Below are positions 26,193-34,603 of a stretch of DNA of 64,000 nucleotides, piece after piece. Made by a program: the position numbers and the translations under genes. Positions within the stretch are counted from its first letter, which is position 1. Every line of letters starts with the position of its first letter. The stretch comes from JAVEYA01 sp034003745 (GTDB lineage Bacteria; Bacillota; Peptococcia; DRI-13; PHAD01): positions 8,674 through 72,673 of the forward strand of contig JAVEYA010000001.1 in NCBI GenBank assembly GCA_034003745.1, given 5' to 3'. The notes below the pieces were generated by a model. The model was given only the letters and a program-made list of their open reading frames with translations, ran no database searches and had not been told where the DNA came from.

Positions 26193-27017
26193 ATGCCAGC
26201 TGACTTTATTGTCACCTTTTGGGGAGTACGGGGCTCCCGGCCTGTGCCGGGGCCTGAGACAACAAAATACGGCGGCAATACGCCCTGCGTGGAAGTGCGA
26301 ATTGGGGATAGATTAATAATTTTGGATGCGGGGACAGGTATCTGCGAACTGGGCTGCAAGCTGGACCGGACGGAGGAACCCCTGCAGGGGGATATTCTCC
26401 TGACCCATACCCATTGGGATCATATCCATGGCTTGCCCTTCTTTAAACCCGCTTATAAAGGGGATAATCGCTTTTGTCTGTACGGAGCCAGGCCAAAAGA
26501 GACCTCCCTGGAGTCGTTGCTGAAACGGGCTATACTGGCCCCCCTCTTTCCCATTCCCCTGGAGAAAATGGGAGCTGACTTTCGTTTCCGTGAGACTGCC
26601 CCGGGGGAGGAACTGGACCTGGGACAGGGAATCACCGTGCGGAGCGCTGCCAACAACCACCCCGACGGCGGTCTCTCTTACCGCGTGCAGTATGGGGATA
26701 AATCCTGCTGCTACGTGACGGATACGGAGCACGGAGGGAGCGCGGACCAGGCCCTTCAGGAGCTGTGCCGGGGCGCCGGGGCGATTATCTATGACGCCCA
26801 TTTTACGGAGGACGAGTATCCCCGCTATAAAGGCTGGGGCCACTCCACCTGGCGTGAGGGCGTGAAGCTACTGGAAGCGTCCGGAGCCAAACAACTGCTC
26901 CTTTTTCATCATCACCCCGAGCGTACCGATCAGGAAATGGCTGAGCTGGAGGAGCTCCTCCGCGGACAGTATACCCATGTCCGGGCTGCCCGGGAAGGGC
27001 TGGTGCTCAGCCTGTGA
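26193..27017 (+). CDS. MBL-fold metallohydrolase, possible cyclic nucleotide phosphodiesterase
   Basis: A 274-residue cytoplasmic metallo-beta-lactamase-fold protein without signal peptide. The metal-binding motif is LLTHTHWDHIHGLPFF, with CYVTDTEHGGSA, IIYDAHFTEDEY and LLFHHHPERTDQEM supplying the remaining ligands. The start is FIVTFWGVRGSRPVPGP, as in a PhnP/RNase Z-like branch. Relatives are often found beside class III cyclases. Here its stop overlaps the cyclase start by 4 bp, so degradation of the cyclase product is a fair inference, not shown. The ATG at 26193 has AGAAGGAGA upstream; the frame extending to 25998 lies within the FecR gene. Confidence 0.85.
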   Translation: MPADFIVTFWGVRGSRPVPGPETTKYGGNTPCVEVRIGDRLIILDAGTGICELGCKLDRTEEPLQGDILLTHTHWDHIHGLPFFKPAYKGDNRFCLYGARPKETSLESLLKRAILAPLFPIPLEKMGADFRFRETAPGEELDLGQGITVRSAANNHPDGGLSYRVQYGDKSCCYVTDTEHGGSADQALQELCRGAGAIIYDAHFTEDEYPRYKGWGHSTWREGVKLLEASGAKQLLLFHHHPERTDQEMAELEELLRGQYTHVRAAREGLVLSL

Positions 27018-28795
27018 ACACGCTGAAAACTTATCGCAAATTCTTTCTTATCATTATACTGGGGATAGCCTTTTGTCTTTTAGCCTGGCTGGATACCTTT
27101 GAGACCCTGGAAAATAAGCTGCAGGATACTTTTCTTCAAAAAAGCGGTCCGGTAGATACTCAGATTGTTCTAATCGGTATCGACGACCAAAGTCTGACGG
27201 ATTTGGGGCGCTTCCCCTGGTCCCGCTATGTCTACGCCGAATTATTCCGCATTCTGGCTCAGGGGGAGCCGGCGGCCGTCGGTATCGACCTGATCTTCAG
27301 CGAACCCTCGTCCGACCCGGCGGAAGACGCCGCTCTGGTAGAGTCTATCCAGGCGGCTGGGAACGTGATTCTTCCCGTCTATGCCAACCTGGAAGGCTAT
27401 GCGGACGGGCGGGGCGCTATCCAGACGGATAATCTGGTCGTACCCTTCCCCGATTATCCGCCGGAATTTCTCACCGGCCATATCAATACCTTTCCCGATC
27501 CGGACGGCATCATCCGCAAGACCGCCCTCTACCTGGGCTACCGGGGCGAAACCGTACCCAGCTTTGCCTGGCGGATTTATGAACAGTTTTGCAAGTCCAC
27601 CGGCCGTGTTCCAAGGTCATTGCATCAATTTCCTTTAGACCCTATCAAGCGTCTGGAAATCGCCTATACCGGTGTGCCCGGGGATTTCGAACATGTCGGC
27701 TTTTCCCAGGTTATTGCCGGGGAAATAGACCCGGAATTCTTTCGGAATCGCATCGTCCTGATTGGTCCCTACACCGTGGGGATTGACGATTATTATTTTA
27801 CCCCGCTGCAACCCGAGACCCCCATGTACGGAGTGGAGATTCACGCCAATATTCTGCAGAATCTTCTTCATGATACCTATAAGGAACGTATCGCTTATCC
27901 GGTGATCCTCCTGGTCATTCTCTTTTTCGGTGCGGCCTCCGCCCTGGGCTTTAACCGGCTCAGCCCGTTTCAGGGACTTGCCCTGCTTGCCGGCCTGGCC
28001 GCCGCATATCTCTTTATAGCCAAGCAGTTGTACGCGCAAGGCTATATCCTTTCCCTGCTCTATCCCCTTACTTTCCTGGCCCTGGCTTACCTCGCAGCCC
28101 TGGGCGCCAACTATGTGACGGAGATGCTGGAACGCCGCCGCATTACCGGGGTTTTTTCCCGCTATGTGGCGCCCCAGGTCGTCAATAAGCTTCTGGCAGG
28201 AGGTGAGGCCGCCCTGCAGTTGGGTGGCTCCCGCAAAGAGATTTCCGTCTTGTTCGTAGATATCCGCGGCTTTACCCCCCTTTCTGAGGCGGCTGCGCCG
28301 GAGGAAGTGGTGGAAATCCTTAATGAATATCTGACCTTGGTGGCCAACGCCATCTTTCGGTACGGCGGGACCCTGGATAAATTTATCGGCGACGCGGCCA
28401 TGGCCCTTTTCAACGCGCCCCTGGATCTGGACGATCACTGTTTTCAGGCGGTCCAAGCGGCCTGGGCTATGAAGGAAGGGGCTGTTCCCCTGCAGAAAAG
28501 GCTGCAGGAGAAGTTTGGGCGTAACGTGCAGTTCGGCATCGGGGTCAACACGGGCCCGGCGGTTATCGGCAATATCGGAGCCAGTTTCCGTATGGACTAC
28601 ACTGCCATTGGCGATACGGTGAACACGGCGGCCCGCCTGGAGAGCAACGCTCAGCCCGGACAAATTCTTATTTCCGAAGCTGTTTACGAACAAGTCAAAG
28701 AAAAAGTGGAGGCCGCCTCCCTTGGAGAAATCAAGGTCAAAGGCAAAGCCCAAGGAGTTCCGGTCTATCAGTTGGACGGCGTCAAAGATAATTAA
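27014..28795 (+). CDS. CHASE2-domain class III adenylate/guanylate cyclase
   Basis: A 593-residue membrane sensor. N-terminal TM (FLIIILGIAFCLLAWL), an extracytoplasmic CHASE2 domain (about 40-285, with VLIGIDDQSLTDLGRFPWSR and the YGVEIHANILQNLL end), three TM helices (about 293-370), and a cytoplasmic cyclase domain (about 400-585). The metal-binding aspartates are in VLFVDIRGFTPLS and LDKFIGDAAMALF; the purine-contact Lys precedes FIGD, and YTAIGDTVNTAARLE holds the transition-state Asn and Arg. All catalytic positions look intact, favouring ATP. GTG start overlaps the MBL gene (GTGA). Last gene of the operon. Confidence 0.93.
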   Translation: MNTLKTYRKFFLIIILGIAFCLLAWLDTFETLENKLQDTFLQKSGPVDTQIVLIGIDDQSLTDLGRFPWSRYVYAELFRILAQGEPAAVGIDLIFSEPSSDPAEDAALVESIQAAGNVILPVYANLEGYADGRGAIQTDNLVVPFPDYPPEFLTGHINTFPDPDGIIRKTALYLGYRGETVPSFAWRIYEQFCKSTGRVPRSLHQFPLDPIKRLEIAYTGVPGDFEHVGFSQVIAGEIDPEFFRNRIVLIGPYTVGIDDYYFTPLQPETPMYGVEIHANILQNLLHDTYKERIAYPVILLVILFFGAASALGFNRLSPFQGLALLAGLAAAYLFIAKQLYAQGYILSLLYPLTFLALAYLAALGANYVTEMLERRRITGVFSRYVAPQVVNKLLAGGEAALQLGGSRKEISVLFVDIRGFTPLSEAAAPEEVVEILNEYLTLVANAIFRYGGTLDKFIGDAAMALFNAPLDLDDHCFQAVQAAWAMKEGAVPLQKRLQEKFGRNVQFGIGVNTGPAVIGNIGASFRMDYTAIGDTVNTAARLESNAQPGQILISEAVYEQVKEKVEAASLGEIKVKGKAQGVPVYQLDGVKDN

Positions 28796-28828
28796 GCGGA
28801 GGCGCCATCCTCTGCTTTCTTTTTTTTC
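28796..28828 (+). terminator. Terminator after the cyclase gene
   Basis: GCGGAGG and CCTCTGC arms (one G-U pair) directly after the stop codon, followed by TTTCTTTTTTTT. Confidence 0.85.
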
Positions 28829-28835
28829 AGACCTT

Positions 28836-28844
28836 TGCTATAAT
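28836..28844 (+). promoter_or_regulatory. Extended -10 promoter of the adenine salvage operon
   Basis: TGCTATAAT (TGn plus a perfect TATAAT at 28839-28844). The -35 region is weak, as is common with an extended -10. The leader of about 100 nt is U-rich and shows no purine riboswitch. Confidence 0.6.
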
Positions 28845-28945
28845 AAAGTGCGGACAAAGATGTTCTTTTTTTCGGGAATTTCTTTGTTTTTTCTTTATAT
28901 TATTTCCAGGAAAATTCTGGCTTAAAAAATTGAGGAGTGATGTGG

Positions 28946-30712
28946 ATGGATGTTAAAGCGATGATGCGGGCAATGGATGTGGCCCTGGGCAAAACACCGG
29001 CGGATCTGGCCATTACCAACGCTAAATTGGTCAACGTGGCCACTCGCCGGGTGGAAGAAGCGGATATCCTGGTTGCGGAAGGTATCATCGCGGCGATTCA
29101 GGAGCGCGGCAGTGCAAAAAAAGGCGCCGCCACACAGGAACTGGACGCAGGCGGCAGGTATCTTCTGCCCGGACTGCTGGACGCCCATACCCATATCGAG
29201 ATGTCTTTTTTATCGGCCGTACCGTACGCTGAGTGCGTCTTACCCCTCGGCACGACGGGTATTATGGTCGATCCTCATGACATGGTGAACGCCACCGGCC
29301 TGGAAGGGCTCCGGCATTTTGCCGCAGAAATGGCTTCCACACCCCTTAAATGCTACCTGATGGTTCCCCCCTGTATTCCTTCTTCGCCGGATTTGGAAGA
29401 CGCCGCTATCAATATGACCCTCCAAGACATGAAGAAAGCCTTCAATCTGCCCAGCGCCCACGGCATTGCGGAAACCATGGACTTTTCCCGGGTGCTGGCC
29501 CAAGAGCAGGAGCTCCTCCATATCCTGTCCTGGTCCCGTGAACAGAACCTTCTGGTGGACGGGCACTGCCCGGAATTGCGGGGGCGTGCCCTGCAGGCCT
29601 ATGCCCTGACCGGTCCGGTTCTCACCGACCATGAATCCGTGACCGTTGAGGAAATGCAGGAGAAATACCGTCTGGGTATGCGGGTGATTATTCGCCGGGG
29701 TTCTTTGAGCGAATCCGCCTCCGCCGGCGACTTTGTCAATTCCCTGGCTGATACCAGCAATGTCCTGCTCTCCACCGACGGCTGCATTACCGTTCATGAT
29801 ATCCTCACCAAAGGCCATATGAACTATGCCCTGCGCTGCGTAGTGGAGGAAGGCGTCGACCCGCTGGTCGCCGTACAGATGGGCACCATCAACGTCGCCC
29901 GGGCCTATGGACTTTCCCATCGGGTCGGAATCATCGCGCCCGGCCGCGCCGCCGATCTGGTCCTCGTCAATAATCTGCATGAATTCAAGGTGGAGGCTGC
30001 ATACCTTAACGGCCGGCGCCTTCCTGCGCCCGGGAAGTACCAACTACCGCGCTATGCGTATCCCCAGCAGGTTCTGGAAACGGTGAAGCTGAAGGAAGTC
30101 GCCGCAGAGGCCTTCCGTATTAAAACGCCTGCAGCCGGCGGTATGGTAAAAGTACGCGCTATCGCCATCATCGACGAAACCGTAGCCACAGCCGAGGAAA
30201 TACATGAAATGCAGGCTGTGGGCGGCGAACTGCAGATTGACCCCTCCCGTGACTTACTCAAAGCGGCGGTCTTCGAAAGATATGGCCGCGCCGGAACCCA
30301 CGCTACGGCCATAGTCAAAGGCTTTGGCCTGAAGAAAGGAGCTCTGGCCGGCAGTGTGGCCCAGGACACACAAAACATCGTCGCAGTGGGCGCTTCAGAT
30401 GAAGATATGGCTTTGGCCGTCAATACCCTCAAAAAACAGCATGGCGGCATCGTCCTGGCCGAGGGAGGAAAAATTTTGGCCAATATCAAACTCCCCATCG
30501 GCGGTATCATGACCGACATCCCGCCTGAACAACTGCAGACTGCCATGGCCGACTTGAACCAAAAAGCGAAAGCCCTGGGCAGTACGCTTACCGACCCCAT
30601 TTTTTCCTTATATATGCAAATTGCGCTGGCAGTTATCCCGGAAATACGCCTGACCAACCGCGGCCTGGTTCATGTCGCTTCGGCACAGTTTATCCCCTTA
30701 TGGATAGATTAA
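28946..30712 (+). CDS. ade: Adenine deaminase
   Basis: Converts adenine to hypoxanthine and ammonia; 588 residues, normal for the AdeC family of amidohydrolases. Metal ligands and active-site motifs are LLDAHTHIEMSFL, VDPHDMVNATG, ETMDFSRVLAQE, VDGHCPELRG, and VLLSTDGCITVHDI. The C-terminal adenine-deaminase domain has AVGASDEDMALAVNTLKKQH and LPIGGIMTD. The ATG at 28946 has GAGGAG 8 nt upstream; other starts are GTG 28937 and ATG 28940. It leads an operon with a permease and a phosphoribosyltransferase, so adenine uptake and interconversion is the likely role. Confidence 0.95.
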   Translation: MDVKAMMRAMDVALGKTPADLAITNAKLVNVATRRVEEADILVAEGIIAAIQERGSAKKGAATQELDAGGRYLLPGLLDAHTHIEMSFLSAVPYAECVLPLGTTGIMVDPHDMVNATGLEGLRHFAAEMASTPLKCYLMVPPCIPSSPDLEDAAINMTLQDMKKAFNLPSAHGIAETMDFSRVLAQEQELLHILSWSREQNLLVDGHCPELRGRALQAYALTGPVLTDHESVTVEEMQEKYRLGMRVIIRRGSLSESASAGDFVNSLADTSNVLLSTDGCITVHDILTKGHMNYALRCVVEEGVDPLVAVQMGTINVARAYGLSHRVGIIAPGRAADLVLVNNLHEFKVEAAYLNGRRLPAPGKYQLPRYAYPQQVLETVKLKEVAAEAFRIKTPAAGGMVKVRAIAIIDETVATAEEIHEMQAVGGELQIDPSRDLLKAAVFERYGRAGTHATAIVKGFGLKKGALAGSVAQDTQNIVAVGASDEDMALAVNTLKKQHGGIVLAEGGKILANIKLPIGGIMTDIPPEQLQTAMADLNQKAKALGSTLTDPIFSLYMQIALAVIPEIRLTNRGLVHVASAQFIPLWID

Positions 30713-30745
30713 TTTATAAAAAGAGAATAGGAGAGGTGTTCACCA

Positions 30746-31810
30746 TTGTTGGATTTACAGGATATCTTAAGTATTATTGGCGCCTTATTTGACGCCATTG
30801 CCTCTGGTTTAGTGGCCTTATACTATGGTTTTGCAGCGTTCCCGTCCGGGCTGGCCTTCGTGGTCGGCGTCATCGGAGCGCTGGCCTTCGGCCTGGTTAC
30901 CCCCATTTCTTTTCAGGCGGAAACCCTCGTCCTCGTAGGCGGTCTGGGTAAGAACATCAAGGAACGGTTATCCATTGTTATCTTAGCCGGCATCATGATG
31001 GGCATTTTAGGCGCCTTCGGTTTTCTGGGAGCCGTCCTTGATTTTATCGGTGAGGATATCCTGTCCGGCATGCTGGCAGGGGTAGGCATCATTCTGGCCC
31101 GCGCCGGCCTGACCCTGATGAAGGAACATTATCCTTCCGGCATCGTGTCTATGATTGTAGCGCTCAGCGTCTTCTTCTTTCATGGGGATTTGGCCTACAT
31201 GATTGCCGCTTCCATCCTGGCCGGCACCGCTGTCTATGTTTTCATGACCAAAGGCCGGACGAATGCCGGGCTGCAGGATTTAGACCCTGTCTTAACCGCC
31301 CGCAAACTAAACTTTACCAAGCCGATCTTCAACAATTGGGGCGTCTGGCGCGCCGCTTTGGCCGTCTGCACTCTGCAGATAGGGGCTAACATCAGTTACG
31401 GCACTATCACCGGACAGATTGCCAACCATCCCGTCGATATCGACAAGCTGACCGTGGTCTCGGCCCTGGCCGATTTTGTCAGCGCCCTCTTCGGCGGCGC
31501 CCCCATGGAATCCATCATTGCCGTTACAGCCACCGGGACACATCCGGTAACTGCCGGTATCATCTTTATGGCAATCATGGCCGTCATTCTCTTAAGCGGG
31601 CTCCTGCCCAAACTGGCCCGCTGGATCCCCATCAGTTCCACCTCCGGCTACTTGTTTGTATTGGGCGCCGTCCTGGTGGTTCCTGACAACATGGCTGCCG
31701 CTGTAGGGGGAAATCCGCTGGTCGGCAGCATTACCGCAGTCGTTACGGCCATTTCCGATCCTTTCATCGGCATGCTGGCCGGTATTATTGTGAGGATGAT
31801 TACGGGATGA
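30746..31810 (+). CDS. NCS2-like purine permease
   Basis: A 354-residue polytopic membrane protein with about ten hydrophobic segments. It contains NCS2-like blocks: VTPISFQAETLVLVGGLGKN, GEDILSGMLAGVGIILARAG and ADFVSALFGGAPMESIIAVT. It is shorter than typical xanthine/uracil permeases (about 430-460). Lying between adenine deaminase and a purine phosphoribosyltransferase, adenine or hypoxanthine is the likely substrate by context. Start TTG at 30746 with AGGTG 7 nt upstream. It overlaps the next gene by 4 bp (ATGA). Confidence 0.75.
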   Translation: MLDLQDILSIIGALFDAIASGLVALYYGFAAFPSGLAFVVGVIGALAFGLVTPISFQAETLVLVGGLGKNIKERLSIVILAGIMMGILGAFGFLGAVLDFIGEDILSGMLAGVGIILARAGLTLMKEHYPSGIVSMIVALSVFFFHGDLAYMIAASILAGTAVYVFMTKGRTNAGLQDLDPVLTARKLNFTKPIFNNWGVWRAALAVCTLQIGANISYGTITGQIANHPVDIDKLTVVSALADFVSALFGGAPMESIIAVTATGTHPVTAGIIFMAIMAVILLSGLLPKLARWIPISSTSGYLFVLGAVLVVPDNMAAAVGGNPLVGSITAVVTAISDPFIGMLAGIIVRMITG

Positions 31811-32352
31811 GCAGATTTTATATGCTGGAGATAGCCGGACTAAAAAGAGAACTGCCGGTTATCCCCATCAGTGAGAATTTATCTATCGCCAGCTTTGTTA
31901 TCCTGGGTGATACGGAACTGGTCTGCGCGGCGGCGCCCCTGCTGGCCGCAAAGCTGCCGCCTGTGGACCTTTTGGTCACGGCCGAAGCTAAGGGCATCCC
32001 CCTTGTCTTCGAGCTTTCCCGTCTGTTGAACTTAAAGCAGTACATTGTCGCCCGCAAAAGCGTCAAACCCTACATGGAAGAACCTTTGATCGACCAAGTG
32101 ATTTCTATCACCACACAAAAAAAGCAGACGCTATGCCTGGACCGTAAAGACGCCCGCGAGATCGCCGGAAAAAGAGTCGCTATCATCGATGATGTTATCA
32201 GCACCGGTGAATCCATTGAGGCAGTGGGCCGGCTGGTCAAAGAAGCCGGCGGCAAAGTAGCGGCCAAAGCGGCCATCCTGGCCGAAGGCGACGCCGCGAA
32301 AAGAGACGATATCCTCTTCCTGCAGGCGCTCCCGGTGTTTCCGCATTCTTGA
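31807..32352 (+). CDS. Purine phosphoribosyltransferase (adenine type likely)
   Basis: A 181-residue type I PRTase. The PRPP-binding loop VAIIDDVISTGESIEAVG is complete, and TAEAKGIPLVFELSRLLNLK resembles the conserved EA-G-F block of adenine PRTases. The hood region begins MLEIAGLKRELPVIPISENL. It makes a purine nucleotide from base and PRPP. Adenine is favoured by context and similarity; hypoxanthine or xanthine remain possible. It overlaps the permease stop by 4 bp. Confidence 0.82.
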   Translation: MSRFYMLEIAGLKRELPVIPISENLSIASFVILGDTELVCAAAPLLAAKLPPVDLLVTAEAKGIPLVFELSRLLNLKQYIVARKSVKPYMEEPLIDQVISITTQKKQTLCLDRKDAREIAGKRVAIIDDVISTGESIEAVGRLVKEAGGKVAAKAAILAEGDAAKRDDILFLQALPVFPHS

Positions 32353-32397
32353 ATAATACAGGATTATAGGTTAATTTTTAAAAAGTAGGTGACGCAT

Positions 32398-32592
32398 ATG
32401 AGTACAGTTTACTATTGCCCCGAATGCCGCAATGAACTCGAAGAAATATCCGGCTGCGGCTCCGTAAGTTATTTTTGCCATACCTGCAAAAAGCTGATTT
32501 CCCGCAAGCAAATCATAACCAAAGAAGAAGCGCAAACAGCCGGGGCTGAACAGAGCGGCCCCGATAAAACAGGTAAAGAACAGTCGTCCTAA
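32398..32592 (+). CDS. Small zinc-ribbon protein
   Basis: A 64-residue protein with two CxxC knuckles, YYCPECRN and YFCHTCKK, spaced for one zinc ribbon (residues 5-35), then a hydrophilic tail rich in Glu, Gly and Lys. It resembles YfgJ-type zinc ribbons, but the function is unknown. The ATG at 32398 has AGGTGACG upstream; the frame starts three codons earlier. It follows the purine operon by 45 bp and may be its last gene. Confidence 0.7.
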   Translation: MSTVYYCPECRNELEEISGCGSVSYFCHTCKKLISRKQIITKEEAQTAGAEQSGPDKTGKEQSS

Positions 32593-32630
32593 GTTTTCCC
32601 TAGTTATATTGTATACTTAAGAATTTACCC

Positions 32631-32658
32631 TTGCATAACCCGGATAACGTGCTACAAT
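32631..32658 (+). promoter_or_regulatory. Sigma-A promoter of amtB-glnB
   Basis: TTGCAT (32631-32636), 16 bp, TACAAT (32653-32658). It precedes the attenuator by about 40 nt. Confidence 0.6.
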
Positions 32659-32694
32659 ATCACTAAGTTTAGATAATTGAATAACCAATCGTCA

Positions 32695-32787
32695 AGAGAT
32701 TACAATGATGTTTTCTCTGATTTCGGCGAAAAGCTGATGATGGAAACAAAGACGTTTTCTTCCGCAAGGGGAAAATGTCTTTTTTTT
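32695..32787 (+). promoter_or_regulatory. ANTAR-type tandem hexaloop attenuator before amtB
   Basis: P1 (32695-32718) has the hexaloop AATGAT, and P2 (32742-32759) has the stem GGAAAC/GTTTTC with the hexaloop AAAGAC. Both loops have A at position 1 and G at position 4, the known ANTAR recognition pattern. The 3' arm of P2 overlaps the 5' arm of a terminator (AGACGTTTTC at 32750-32759, GAAAATGTCT at 32771-32780, then eight T). Binding of an ANTAR regulator to P1-P2 would prevent termination. P1 has two internal mismatches. No ANTAR protein is encoded in the window. Confidence 0.75.
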
Positions 32788-32823
32788 ATTTAAATAACTT
32801 ATTAAACAAAGGAGGAAAAAAAG

Positions 32824-34191
32824 ATGGACTTTCAAGTAATGATTGACACTATGTGGGTATTGATCGCCGGTTTTTTGGTCTTTTTTATGAATCTTGGCTT
32901 CGCCTGCGTGGAAAGCGGTTTCGCCAGATCTAAGAACACAGTAAACATTTTATCCAAAAACTTTATCGTCTTTGCAGTATCGTCGCTGGGCTTCCTGCTC
33001 TTAGGCTGGGGCATTATGTTCGGTGACGGCGGCGGATTTATGGGTACTTCCGGCCTGTTCTTCGTAAGCGGCGCCGATAACTCTCCCGCCATCGGAGACG
33101 CTTATCAGGGCGTGTACTCCGCAATTGGCTGGACCGGCATTCCGCTATGGGCCAAATTCTTCTTCCAGCTGGTGTTCTGCGGGACGGCCGCCACCATCGT
33201 CTCCGGAGCAGTGGCGGAACGTGTTAAGTACATCTCCTTTATTGTCTTTTCATTTGTCCTGACCTTAATCATTTATCCCATCGTGGGCCATTGGATTTGG
33301 GGCGGCGGCTTCCTGGCGGACTTAGGCATGTGGGACTTCGCAGGCGGCACCGTAGTTCACTCCGTCGGCGGATGGGCAGCATTAGCCGGCATTATTGTTC
33401 TGGGTCCCCGGGTTGGTAAATATACCAAAGACGGAAAAATTCATCCTATCCCCGGTCACAGTATGGCTCTGGCTACCATAGGCGGTTTCATCCTCTGGCT
33501 CGGCTGGTTCGGATTCAACCCCGGCTCCACCATGGGTCTGGCGGATCCCGGCGCGGTCGCCCACATCGTTATAACCACGAATACCGCGGGTATTGTCGCC
33601 GTCTTAACTGCTACCGCTACTTCCTGGATTATCATCGGTAAGCCCGACCTCGGCATGTCCATCAACGGCTTGCTCGCCGGCTTGGTAGCGATCACTCCCT
33701 GCTGCGCTTTCGTCAGCGTTCCCAGTTCCCTGATTATCGGCGCAATTGCCGGTATCGTCGTAGTACTCTCCGTCATGGCTTTCGACCGCGCCAAGCTGGA
33801 CGACCCGGTCGGCGCCACCTCCGTTCACCTGGTCTGCGGCGTAATGGGCACGATTATGGTCGGCCTCTTTGCAGAAAATGGCATCACCGGCGCTGCTACC
33901 GGCAACGGACTCTTCTTCGGCGGCGGAACTACCCTTTTAATTGCCCAGGTTATCGGTGTAATCGCTGCAGGGGCGTTTGTCTTTATCTCTTCTTTCATCG
34001 TTTGGAATATTATTAAGGTCGTCCTGGGCGCCCGGGTTCCGCTCAGCGAAGAAATTGCCGGCCTGGATATCGGCGAACACGGTAACTCCGCTTATCCTGA
34101 CTTCATGACTCAGAGGGTCTCCTACGCTCTGATTTCCAAGGATATTAACGTCACTGCGGTAGAATCTGCAAAGGGGGTTAAAGCGTTATGA
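32824..34191 (+). CDS. amtB: Ammonium transporter Amt
   Basis: A 455-residue Amt/Rh channel with eleven TM segments. Family signatures include FFMNLGFACVESGFARSKNTVNIL, the D-containing GGTVVHSVGGWAALAG (first twin His), FNPGSTMGLADPGAVAHIV and TSVHLVCGVMGTIMVGLF (second twin His). The C-terminal tail EEIAGLDIGEHGNSAYPDF is the conserved PII-interacting segment. The ATG has GGAGG upstream. It overlaps glnB by 4 bp. Expression should depend on the ANTAR-type leader, fitting nitrogen control. Confidence 0.97.
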   Translation: MDFQVMIDTMWVLIAGFLVFFMNLGFACVESGFARSKNTVNILSKNFIVFAVSSLGFLLLGWGIMFGDGGGFMGTSGLFFVSGADNSPAIGDAYQGVYSAIGWTGIPLWAKFFFQLVFCGTAATIVSGAVAERVKYISFIVFSFVLTLIIYPIVGHWIWGGGFLADLGMWDFAGGTVVHSVGGWAALAGIIVLGPRVGKYTKDGKIHPIPGHSMALATIGGFILWLGWFGFNPGSTMGLADPGAVAHIVITTNTAGIVAVLTATATSWIIIGKPDLGMSINGLLAGLVAITPCCAFVSVPSSLIIGAIAGIVVVLSVMAFDRAKLDDPVGATSVHLVCGVMGTIMVGLFAENGITGAATGNGLFFGGGTTLLIAQVIGVIAAGAFVFISSFIVWNIIKVVLGARVPLSEEIAGLDIGEHGNSAYPDFMTQRVSYALISKDINVTAVESAKGVKAL

Positions 34192-34529
34192 AACATATCA
34201 AAGCCGTAATCAAACCGGAAAAACTTTCCGATGTGCGTGACGCGTTAGAAAATCTAGGCTGCTATGGCGGCGCCATGATTACCGATATTATGGGCCAGGG
34301 TACGCAAAAAGGGATCACCCAGGCCTGGCGCGGCGAGAAATTCCAAATGGACCTGCTGCCCAAAGTATCCGTCGACATAATCGTTAAAGACGAAGACGCG
34401 GAAAGCGTGAAAAAAGCCATTCTGGAAAGCGCCTGCACAGGCTCCATCGGCGACGGCAAAATCTTTGTTTATAACGTAGAAGAAGTTATCAGAATCAGAA
34501 CCGGCGAAAAAGACGACAAAGCAATCTAA
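34188..34529 (+). CDS. glnB: P-II nitrogen regulatory protein (GlnK/GlnB)
   Basis: A 113-residue P-II protein that gates the Amt channel and senses ATP/ADP and 2-oxoglutarate. MKHIKAVIKPEKLSDVRDAL, TDIMGQGTQKGIT, LLPKVSVDIIVKD and ACTGSIGDGKIFVYNVEEVIRIRTGE are typical. In the T-loop, WRGEKFQMD stands where E. coli has YRGAEYMVD, so position 51 is Phe and not the uridylylated Tyr. Regulation is therefore by ligands, not uridylylation at that site. It overlaps amtB by 4 bp, and a terminator follows. Confidence 0.95.
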   Translation: MKHIKAVIKPEKLSDVRDALENLGCYGGAMITDIMGQGTQKGITQAWRGEKFQMDLLPKVSVDIIVKDEDAESVKKAILESACTGSIGDGKIFVYNVEEVIRIRTGEKDDKAI

Positions 34530-34556
34530 ATCCTGCTTGAAAACCCGCTCAAAAGA

Positions 34557-34595
34557 AAACTGCCCGGTTCAAATGCCGGGCAGTTTCTTTCTTGC
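34557..34595. terminator. Bidirectional terminator between glnB and the feo operon
   Basis: AAACTGCCCGG and CCGGGCAGTTT arms (11 bp) with TTTCTTTC on the plus strand and TTTTCTTTTG on the minus strand. It separates converging operons. Confidence 0.88.
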
Positions 34596-34603
34596 TCTTG
34601 CTA

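Noticed and set aside
27635..28753. 372-codon minus-strand frame within the cyclase gene
   Set aside because: It lies opposite a gene with intact motifs and has no recognisable domain or SD; a shadow of codon bias.
28845..28945. Purine riboswitch before adenine deaminase
   Set aside because: The U-rich leader has none of the conserved junction bases or the three-stem arrangement.
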